Assembly (NCBI GenBank): GCA_018136815.1
Contig: CM030937.1
Coordinates: 39,506 to 103,505, forward strand
Length of the DNA: 64,000 nt
Reading direction: 5' to 3'
From: Isochrysis galbana
Lineage: Eukaryota; Haptophyta; Isochrysidales; Isochrysidaceae
Positions 20,831-29,500 of the stretch are shown in pieces. Below the pieces are notes generated by a model. It worked only from the letters and a program-made list of their open reading frames with translations. It was not told the origin of the DNA and did not search any database. Made by a program: the position numbers and the translations under genes. Every line of letters starts with the position of its first letter. The stretch's first letter is position 1.

Positions 20831-22351
20831 TTACCCTAGGGGAACATTTCCTCCCCAGGCCTGTCGCGCATGGGCTAGCTTGGCAAGCGCACGTCGCAAG
20901 ATTACCGGATGAGACCCTCTACTTGCTATCGCATCCAACTGCAAATTCGAGACAGCCAGTTTAAGCCGCGATGGCGCCTCTTCTCCCAAATGTTGCAATC
21001 CATTGCACAAACTCGCAAGGGCAATGATATCTGTGAGGTTTACTTCAACTGGAGCTCTGCCTTCAGCACCAATCGAATGCCCTTCATCTGCTGGAGGGAC
21101 CCCAGGTAAGGGAACTTCCCCGACTGTCCGGATCAGAACCTGCCGCACTTTTCCTCCATTCGCATCTCTGACTAAAGGTAAGCGTGTGACCGCCCGCAAT
21201 GCAAGTCCTAGCTGGGTTGCATTCAAGCGGTGAGCGCACTTGACTAGCTGTCTGCCAAGTGCTTCGGACGCGGATGCTTGATCCCACCTAAGCTGGCCAA
21301 AGGCGGCTAGCATGCCTACTGTGTCGGCCGGGCGAAAGAAGGCCGCTTTGATACTAGCCTCGTTACCGAGTGCTTCTAGGGTTGGAGGGAGCCAGAGTTC
21401 CGCAGTCGCAAAGGCAGCAGCAAATTCAGCAAGTGAGCGACCATTCATACCGCCAGCAACGTCATTAAACCTCGCAGCCGCAGCGTGTAGCAGGCGTTGA
21501 TTTGAACAGCCCAACGAAGCCAGGCATGAAAGCAGGGCTGGGAGCTCAACCGAGCCAAAATCATCGAGTTTTGCCAAGGCAACATCCACAACGCCATGTA
21601 GCAGGCTAGCCGGCGAGATGCGGAGACCCACGAGCCCAGTCACCAGATTGGCGAGATCAATCGAGTGGAGCCCGCGGACGTCCCGTTCGGCGATCTCAAT
21701 CATGGGTTCCAGCAATTGCTCATTTCGCCAACGGAGGCGGCCAAGCGAGTAGATTGACGCCACAACGTCGCGAGGCCCGAAGGTGTCAGCGCGACGAGCC
21801 CCATGCTCACACACCATGTTGAGAAGCCGTTCATCGCGCAACTGGAGGTAGGCCGCAGCCTGGAGCACATTTGAGAGCTGACGTGCTTTCAGCCGTGGTA
21901 CTGCATCCACGAGGTCCTCGAGCAGCATACTCAAGCGCGGGTCCTCTGGAAGTTGGGCCTGACGGCCGCCATGGGCAGGGACGCGCTTGAGGCTGCCAAG
22001 GGCAAAGAATGCAGCTGCCATATCGTTGGGCTGAAGGACAGGCCGCTTGCGGCGGTACGAGTCGAGGAGTTCCTCTGTAGAGCTGCAGCTCACGAACTTT
22101 GGCCGCGAGCGCAGTGCCGCCAGCCGCGCCTGCGAGGCTCTCTCCGCCAGATCGACACGCCGCTTGAGCTGCGCCTCACGCCGCAAGTCTGCACGCGAGA
22201 GCTGAGGCGCCTGGGGGAGAATGGCGAGGCCTCGCGAGCGGAGGTCGAGAGCGCCGAACCCGAGCGACCGCCGGGGCGCGAGCACGGTCGAGCCGAGCGC
22301 CAAGCGCTGCGGCGAGAGGTGAGGCGAGGCGGCGAGGCGGCGAGGCCCCAT
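20831..22351 (-). CDS. Helical-repeat organelle RNA-binding-type protein (HPR/FASTK-like)
   Basis: One 506-residue exon starts with ATG at 22351. The first 60-80 residues are rich in Arg, Ala, Ser and Leu with almost no acidic residues, like an organelle transit peptide. From about residue 110 to 480 the protein is built of degenerate helical repeats of roughly 35-40 residues, such as DVVASIYSLGRLRWRNEQLL and LANLVTGLVGLRI. This is the pattern of heptatricopeptide/FASTK-like proteins that stabilise or process mitochondrial and plastid RNAs in algae and apicomplexans. I see no terminal RAP nuclease-like domain. The repeat class is a pattern-based call; the RNA target is unknown. Confidence 0.7.
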   Translation of the reverse strand: MGPRRLAASPHLSPQRLALGSTVLAPRRSLGFGALDLRSRGLAILPQAPQLSRADLRREAQLKRRVDLAERASQARLAALRSRPKFVSCSSTEELLDSYRRKRPVLQPNDMAAAFFALGSLKRVPAHGGRQAQLPEDPRLSMLLEDLVDAVPRLKARQLSNVLQAAAYLQLRDERLLNMVCEHGARRADTFGPRDVVASIYSLGRLRWRNEQLLEPMIEIAERDVRGLHSIDLANLVTGLVGLRISPASLLHGVVDVALAKLDDFGSVELPALLSCLASLGCSNQRLLHAAAARFNDVAGGMNGRSLAEFAAAFATAELWLPPTLEALGNEASIKAAFFRPADTVGMLAAFGQLRWDQASASEALGRQLVKCAHRLNATQLGLALRAVTRLPLVRDANGGKVRQVLIRTVGEVPLPGVPPADEGHSIGAEGRAPVEVNLTDIIALASLCNGLQHLGEEAPSRLKLAVSNLQLDAIASRGSHPVILRRALAKLAHARQAWGGNVPLG

Positions 22352-22577
22352 CGCTCCGACGGGACCGTCAATTTTTTTTTTATGCGGTAGTAGAACCGTA
22401 CCCTACTGCTAGATGCTAAGGGACCGACCGTGCCTCCTCATCGGCAACGGAGCCCCTCCCCACTCCCAACCCCTGCCCTGCCATGGGGGTGTGCGCTGTG
22501 CGCTGCCAGAGTCTAGAGTGCAGATATTTAAAAAACATTCTTGAAATAGTCCGCTAAGTTGCTGTCTACACTCGTTC

Positions 22578-22715
22578 TTCCGAGACCCCACTGCCATCGC
22601 CCTTGCCTCCCCCACACCCTCCTTCCCGCTTCCCGCTCCCCCCCTCATTCCTTGTCGCCTTGTCCTTGTTCCTTGTTCTTCGGTTTCGGGGGGTCGGCCC
22701 AAGTGCACTACCTTG
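22578..22715 (-). repeat. Family T repeat, copy 1
   Basis: The minus strand reads TAGTGCACTTGGGCCGACCC, then CCCCGAAACCGAA and an A/G-rich body ending near GGCAAGGGCGATGG. Similar blocks in plus orientation lie at 49193-49290 and 35940-36055. Confidence 0.6.
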
Positions 22716-22989
22716 GGCCTAGCGTTGGGAGGGGGCTGAGACGGGCCTGTTGAGGCTTCCTCGATTTGCGGCGTGTTTATGGACGCCGCGTTGTGGGGGC
22801 CCGGCCTAACGGCTTCCCCCATGGTGAAATGTACTCCCGGGCGCTTCGCCTTCCCTGCCCGGGGAGCTATCCTTGGTCATCCGCGCGTGTGTTAGTGTTA
22901 GCTTCTTGTCTGCTGATGGTGTGTTCTATGCCTAGTCTCCAGTCTAAAGAAAGAGTTTGGGGCTCGGTGCTACTAATTCTTCATTATCT

Positions 22990-23345
22990 ACGTGTTCGAA
23001 TAGTGGTCGAAAGGTGCGGGACTTCTACCGTCCCCGCTCTGACACTTGTGACTTCCAATACCCCCCCCCTCCTCCGCGCCAAAAGGCGCGGGACTTCGAC
23101 CGTCCCCATTGTGACTGCCCCCCCCCCCCCTACACTTCACTGGGCTTTTCACAGACGCCTCCTGTGAAAAGGTCACACTGCTTGTGAAAAGATTGGGCCC
23201 CCTGACGGTATGATTATTCTCGACCCCCTCCCCCCCGCCGCTGAGTCCCCCCCCCCCTTCCCCCCGCCGCTGAGCCCCCCCCCCCCCCCTTCCCCCCGCC
23301 GCCGAGTCCCCCCCCCCCCTCCCCGCCGAGCTCCCCCAACCCCTC
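22990..23345. repeat. C-rich minisatellite and homopolymer tracts
   Basis: Two copies of a GCGGGACTTC-x-ACCGTCCCC unit (about 23015 and 23078) are followed by C runs of 8-15 nt and three to four copies of a CCGCCGCTGAG-type unit. The region could form i-motif or G-quadruplex structure. No gene is seen. Confidence 0.75.
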
Positions 23346-23469
23346 GCCTCCCCCCTCCCCCTCCTTAGCCGCCGAGCCGTCCCCCATCCGCCCAGCGCCC
23401 CAGCCTCTCTATCCGCCCCAGCCCCCTCCTTCGCCTCGTTCTCCCTGACGAGAGAGGAAGGTCAAAGGC

Positions 23470-23939
23470 ATGACACCACCACTCGTGCGCGCATGCGCAC
23501 GAGAGGGCGACGATGTACGAGCCGTCGAGCTCCTGCTCGGACAGGGTCACGCAGGACGCCTCGAGGAGCGCGCGGAAGGCGCGACAATGGGGGTGGAGAA
23601 GGTGGAACACGCGGTGGTGGGCGTGGTGGCGGCAAGGGGGGCGATGAGGGTGGTGGTAGCAACGGTGGTGGAGCACTTGGAGGGAAGGAAGGAGGTGGGG
23701 GAGATGGCGGAGGGGTGAAGGGAGACGGCGGCAATGGAGGCGAATATGGGGGTGGAGAAGGTGGCACCCGCGGTGGTGGGCGTGGTGGCGGCGAGGGGGG
23801 CGAAGAGGGTGGTGGCAACAACGGTGGTGGAGCACTAGGAGGGAAGGAAGGAGGCGGTAGCATTGGCGGAGGGGTGAAGGGAGGCGGCGCCAAGAGTGCT
23901 CTGGTCAATCCCTACAATCTCTTTGTCGTGTTCGTGTAG
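23470..23939 (+). pseudogene. Ankyrin-like remnant running into a duplicated Gly-codon repeat
   Basis: The plus frame starts TPPLVRACAREGDDVRAVELLL, one good ankyrin-repeat match, and then degrades. From about 23590 to 23900 a unit of about 145-150 bp is duplicated and reads Gly-rich on plus and Pro-rich on minus. Either strand could once have been coding; no complete gene is visible. Confidence 0.35.
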
Positions 23940-24059
23940 CCATCCGAGCTCCCCCATCCTTTCCCATCCATCCCATTGAACGCCCGCCACGCCTCGTCAT
24001 ACCTCCCAAAGTATTGGCCTCCTGATCCGTATCGTCCCCACTCGGGGGCAAATGCACCA

Positions 24060-25413
24060 AACTGGGTGTAGAAATCGAAGACCCCCAAAGTTGCTCGCAA
24101 AAGTTGCTCGAAATAGGCCCCAAAAGGGGCAAAGTTGCTCGCAGAGTTGCTCGAAGTTGCTCGGAGTTGCTCGTTCATTGTTCATTGCGCCGCGATCGCC
24201 GCGCCGCGTGCTGCCGGGCGTCAGCGCGGCGAGAGGGAATGCTGGATGCTGGGAACACTGCAGGGAACAAGATAGCGACGCGGGCGTTAGAACCCATGCA
24301 CTTTTCATACATAAACATGATGTTTATGTGAATAAGAAGAGGCAGAGGGGAGGGGGGCGATCCGCAAGTAGGTGCTCTTCTATCGATCCACCGATGTTTA
24401 TTATGTGAATAAGAAGAGGCAGAGGGGTTAAAGTTAAAGTTGCACGCTCGGCCTATCTATAGATCTAGGAGGGGTAGGTTGCTCCTCTAACGGGCCTATC
24501 TATGGGTAAGTTGCTAGGTAAGTTGCTCGAGTTGCTCAATGTTGCCTGTGGCCCTTAAAGTTGCTCAAAAGTTGCTCGCCCTCTCAAACACCCCAAAGTT
24601 GCTCAAAAAGTTGCCGGCAACTCTTGTCAGGCCCTACCTGTTAGCTGTTAGTGGCCATTAATTAACAGGTTAAACCCATTACGTGCTGTTACCCCAACGT
24701 TGGCATGCATATTTGGGGGGGGATTCCCTTCCCCCCTCCCCTCCCACCGCCCCCCGACGCCGGGAGCTGTCCGACCCCCCACCTGCGCCCTGCGCCTCCC
24801 CCCCCCCCGACGCCGACGCGCTCGCTCATGGGTAAGCGCGGACCGCCATCGAAGCGCAAGGCGCCAAAATGGCCAAGCAATTCCTAGCTTCGCCGGCGTT
24901 GACCGCAGGGGTGGAGCGTGTGTTCTCGGCCGCAGGGAAAATGCACGGTGATCTACAAAAATCTGCGAAGGACACTACTCTAGAGGCGTCTCTGTTTGCT
25001 AGTTAGAACACCGAGTGATATCGACACGGCACACGGCGTGTGTGGTGTTTTGGTGTGTGGCTCTCGTGCATAGTGTAGTGTGTATTGCTCGTAAGAGGAT
25101 GAATGCTATCTATGTACCATCTATAGTTACTATCTACATTTCGATAAGTTGGTGGTGCGCGCGGAGCGCGGCCGCTCTGAACGCTCCTATGCCTCCAGCG
25201 CCCAACGCCAACGCGAGGTCAACTGCTGGTGCTCGGAGCCCCTCCCACAAGTGCCTATTAATGGTACAATAACGGGCAATTTTGAGTTTCTCAGAGGGCC
25301 CAAACTCAGCACATTAACAGGTTTAGTTTTGGGCTAGGTGTTAACAGGTCAGATGTTGCCCATTACTGGGTATCAATGGTATTAACTGGTTAACGGGCTT
25401 AACCCAGCCCTAG
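24060..25413 (+). mobile_element. Internally deleted hAT-type DNA transposon
   Basis: The right end at 25413 reads inward as CTAGGGCTGGGTTAAGCCCG, a typical hAT terminal repeat. A hAT transposase C-terminus lies at 24872-25006. Two clusters of an AGTTGCTCG/AAGTTGCTC motif (about 24090-24175 and 24510-24612, more than a dozen copies in all) look like hAT subterminal repeats. I did not find a matching left terminus, so the left boundary is approximate. Confidence 0.6.
24828..25006 (+). pseudogene. hAT transposase: start codon region joined to C-terminal dimerisation motif
   Basis: A Met at 24828 begins MGKRGPPSKRKAPKW, a basic start as in BED-finger hAT transposases. Within 50 nt, in another frame, comes the hAT dimerisation signature (LTAGVERVFSAAGKMHG) followed by the stop at 25004-25006. 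The middle of the protein is gone, so this resembles an internal-deletion derivative of the Ds kind. Confidence 0.65.
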
Positions 25414-25477
25414 CCTTGGTACACATACAATATTCAAAGTACAAAGTACTAGTAGTATGTACTATACATAGAGAGAG

Positions 25478-25582
25478 AGTTATGTAGGGCCCCCCCGCCG
25501 TGTTTGGGAGTGTGTTTGGCTGTGTTTCTACGAAACCCAAACACAGACTGTGTTTCCTGTGTTTGGAGCAGAAGCCCAGCTA
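25478..25582. repeat. hAT-like terminal-repeat remnant upstream of the DUF1990 gene
   Basis: Contains repeated GTGTTT/AAACAC words and ends in CCCAGCTAGG, matching the outward-reading CCTAGCTGGGAAACACG at 33854. It lies 120 bp upstream of the start codon at 25702. Confidence 0.45.
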
Positions 25583-25701
25583 GGATTCAGGCCCTTACCT
25601 TTACCAGCTCTACCAGTACACTATATTCACCGTCTCCGACATTATATACTCCCTGGCACCATCGAGGGCGCCGCGTGAACCTGGAGAGCTGTAAGAGCAA
25701 G

Positions 25702-26301
25702 ATGACGGTCGGCTCGCTTCTGTGGGTCCCGCCCGTCCACCTCGCATCTACGCCTCCGGCCGACGCGCGGATGCGCGCATTCGCCAAAGACTCATTCGAC
25801 GCGCCGCTCTCAGTCTACCCCATGGGGTGCATCGAGAGCCAATCGTTCCCGAAGGGCTGGTTCGTCAACACTAAGGAAGTCCGGCTTGGTCTGGGGCGTA
25901 CCACGTTCCTACGGGGCGTTGCTTCGCTGGAGGAGCTCAAGTGTATGCACCATCCATGGCTCCGAGTCTATGAGGATCATGGAATGCTGATCGTGTGCGC
26001 CCGCCAATTTGGCTTCGTATGGCTCATGAATGCCAATAGAATGCTTCCCCGGGTGCGCAGTCCAACATCTACCATGGTTGGTTGGCAGTGCACTCAGAAG
26101 CATGTGCTTGCAGGTGAAGAACAGCTGCGGGTGATGTGGGACAGAGAGAGCGATGCTGTTACCTTTCGGGTTCTTTCGTATTCTCGTCCACGTCACCCGC
26201 TTGCAGTACTCGCTCTCCCGGTGGTATTGCTTCAGCAGCGGCGATTCGCTTCTGATGCAGCGCGATTGATGCAAGCGGCTGCCGCAAATCCTATCTCGTG
26301 A
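25702..26301 (+). CDS. DUF1990 (UPF0548) family protein
   Basis: The frame is open from 25504, but upstream residues overlap repeat sequence. The Met at 25702 (MTVGSLLWVPP) starts right where family-like sequence begins, giving 199 residues. Family hallmarks are EVRLGLGRTTF, the HVLAGEEQLRV segment (compare GEE-x-F-x-V) and SYSRPRHPLA, followed by LQQRRFASDAARLM. The family is widespread in bacteria and plants and has no settled function; a lipid-binding-like fold has been suggested for relatives. There is no obvious targeting peptide. Intron-free. Confidence 0.75.
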   Translation: MTVGSLLWVPPVHLASTPPADARMRAFAKDSFDAPLSVYPMGCIESQSFPKGWFVNTKEVRLGLGRTTFLRGVASLEELKCMHHPWLRVYEDHGMLIVCARQFGFVWLMNANRMLPRVRSPTSTMVGWQCTQKHVLAGEEQLRVMWDRESDAVTFRVLSYSRPRHPLAVLALPVVLLQQRRFASDAARLMQAAAANPIS

Positions 26302-26527
26302 CAACTGAAGGCATGAAATGTTGAGGTAGATGTGTGTGCATCAGGTATATTGTCATGATCTGCAGTGGATGGCTCTTGATATTTTTAATTTGGCCATACC
26401 CATGAACAGTGGGTTTTGGTAGGGCGGTCAAACAAGGGCTTTTTAACTACTAGTAAGGGTTGGGCTGCATTTTTTGACCGTGGCGCGATGCCCAATAAAA
26501 ACCTCCAGGGGGGGCCACCTGCCACCA

Positions 26528-29500
26528 CGAAAAAAAAAAACTTCTTAATAATCTCGCCGCGCGCGCGACTCTGCACGGTATCATCGCAGCCTCGCCCGCT
26601 TCCTTTCACTCCCCCTACACCTGCCTTGCGGCTCGTCCCCTCGTGCTCTACCTAGGGGCTGGGTGTCTTGGGTCTCCAGTGGCAGACGGTGTGTGCCGAT
26701 TCGCGATGGCCTGTTTTCGCGCCTTCCTCCTATGCCATCGGGCTACCGGCTATTGTGTGTTTGCTCCTTGTGCTGGGTGTCAGGCAGCTGTGGTCAGTGT
26801 GTCTAGGGCCTACTATAGGATGATGGGCGGCTCGCGGTGCGGGGTCGCTTGGTTAGGCTAGTCGCTCTGCTATGTTGAGGGCTTCCGCTACCAGAGATAG
26901 ATTCGTGCTCATGACTAGGGCGCCTTTGTTGTTAGTTAAGAAGACAGGGGCGCTGAGGTCGTGTGGAGATTTGATTTTCGGCTTCCTTCCCAGGGAGGCC
27001 TTGCGCGTACGTGCGGTTAAGAAGTTGTCCGGAGGTTCCCGACCTCTGACGAGGGCCGTGAACCTGCTTAGGACTCTTTCGATAACCGGTATGTGGTGGA
27101 AGGTGTGATTTTCGAATTCTACTTTGTAGAAGTCGCTTATGATGTATCTCCATGCTATTAGGTAGAGGGCTTTAAGGCTATCCGGCGTCGGGGAGTTCGG
27201 GTATGCGAATAATCTGTCTTTGATTTTTTGAGTCGTCGATCTGTCTTTCGCCGGGGTGTACCCCGCTACGGCTTCTATGGTTTGAAATATCGGAAGCGTG
27301 GACGGGCATCTAGCTAGGTGCGTCGAGTTTTCTCTGTGTTTCCCGCAGAGTCTACACCTTGTGGTGGTCGCCGCTGCGAACCGGTTTCGCGTACCCAGCC
27401 TCCTATGGGTGACGTGCTTGAAATGCAGGTGTTTGTCTGTGTGTTTTAATAGGGGGTGGGTATAGAGTTTCGCCACATGCTTCCATTCGTCGTGCGTTAG
27501 GTCTAGCTTGCGGGCCCACGCCTCTCGCGCAGGCTGAGGTTTGTTGCGGGGGCCGTCCCCTTTGAGCTCTCGCGTTATATCCGACACGGTGATTTGGTCT
27601 AGTTGTGTCTTTTCGTTAAGCGCGTATTCGTCCGCAAGAGGGAATTCGAGGTGTTTCGGGCCTTTTAGCCCATTTTCCCATTTAGCTGGGACGTAGTAGT
27701 GATCCTCTTCGCCCGGTTTTGCTACCTCGGTGGTGTCTGTGGTCTCGCCTAGATAGTTGGTGTTTGTATAGATCCATATGTTATTCATTCTAGTTATGTA
27801 CGTGTCGCTTTCGGAGACTTTGGTTTCTCTAGACACTTCTAGCGGCGATGCTAACGCGCTCGGCGATCCCGCGCTCGGCTCGGCGGGGGCCGGGTCATGG
27901 GGCGGGGTCTCATTCGCTTTCTCTAGGAGGTGCGAGACGTGTTGTACCACCCGCTCCCACGAGTCTAGGAATTCCGTTTTGTTTATTCTGCTCCCCTTGT
28001 GATCGAATATTTCGGGGAGGTGTTCTAGGTATTGAGCGCAATCCTCACGCGTGTAAGGTTCCGTGAGGTCTTCGTTTTTATAGATGTTATGTGCAACGTG
28101 TGTCTGGAGGGATTCCCATAGGCTGATCCACGCCCCGCGTTTGAGCGGCGGTGGGTCGTGAGGATTGTGCCATATCGGCTGTGATAGTGCTCCCTCCCTT
28201 GTGAGTCTCGTGCGGCGTATGTTTAGGGTCCTGAAGTTCACCAAGGCGTCCTTCCAGAATGCTGGCAATGCCGGGTTTCCCCTGATACTGCGGGTGAGCG
28301 TCTTCGTAGGAATCGAGGATAGGACTGCCCCGCGGCCGAGTCCAGTCCGGCAGAACCACGCATCGAGCGCATGCTTCCATATAGCTTTTCTTGCGTTGAG
28401 GTAGTTTAGTATCCATTTTGTTTGTAATGCTTTCACGTGCGTTGTCCAGTGGAGGAGGCCGATCCCCATTGTTCGTGATGCGCACTCCGCGTCGTGCACG
28501 GGGTATTGTGGGTGCCTCACCCACTTCGTGATTTTGCCTGTGTAAGGGCTCTCCCATAGGATTTTGTCCGCCGCTTTTTGGATTCTCCCGTGGAACCAAG
28601 TAGGGGCTGCCAACGTTTGCATCCAGTAGCGTGGTGTGCCGTATATTATAAAGTTTGCTATGTTGGTCCTACCGAATATGGTCATGTGTCGCGTAATCGG
28701 CGCCAATCTGGCTGCTTTGTTGTCTACTTTGTCCGCGAGTTTCTTCCAGAAGGGCTTGAGGGCTTCCGGGGCTCCCAGCGGGACGCCTAGTACGGTGAGG
28801 TATTGATCGTTTTCTATCCAGTTGTATTTGCGCATGTCCCACGGCGGCTTGCGTAGTCTTTGCGAGCCCATTCGGATTCCTTGAAATTTGGCTTCGTTTG
28901 TTTTGCCCCCCGTGGCCCGTTCGTGCGTCCGCACCCACATTAGGGCCCGCTTCAGGCTCGTGTAGTCGCTCGTGATGAGCGCCGTGTCGTCGGCGAACTG
29001 GCTAATCTTCAGTTCGTACCCGTTGAGGTTAACCCCTTGTATGTCGGGGTCGTTGTTTATGGCGCGGGTGAGAGCTTCCGTCGTAAGGAGGAAGGTGAGC
29101 GGCGAGAGGGGGCACCCTTGGGGCATCCCACTCCCTATCGTGAAGGGGTAGCTTCGGCCCCCGTTGATTTTAATTGTGCGGACGGGTCTTGCCGCCTCGC
29201 TTGTAAGTGCTTTTGCTAAGTGTTGGAAGTCGGGCCCGAAATTGAGGAGGCGGAGGGCCAGGTGGTAGAACTCCCAGCTGACTCTGTCGAAAGCTTTTTC
29301 CCAGTCGAGTGCTAGGAGGAGACCCGGCTCTCCTGTTTCGTCGAGGTATGCCCTTGTCAGTTGCAGAAGGTGGGTGGCTTCGCTGATCAGTCTTCTAGGC
29401 ACGAAGCCTAGTTGATTGTCGGATATAATGTTACCAACTACTTTGCTTAGCCTATTGGTTAGTACTTTGGCTAGTATCTTGTAATCGCTCTGTAATAGTG

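Noticed and set aside
22409-22822. Minus-strand ORF starting MGEAVRPGPHNAAS
   Set aside because: The start vaguely recalls retroelement GEA-x-x-PGP peptides, but the rest translates the family T repeat and low-complexity DNA.
23462-23908. Proline-rich cell-wall protein on the minus strand
   Set aside because: The composition comes from a duplicated GGN/CCN repeat; there is no signal peptide or flanking domain.
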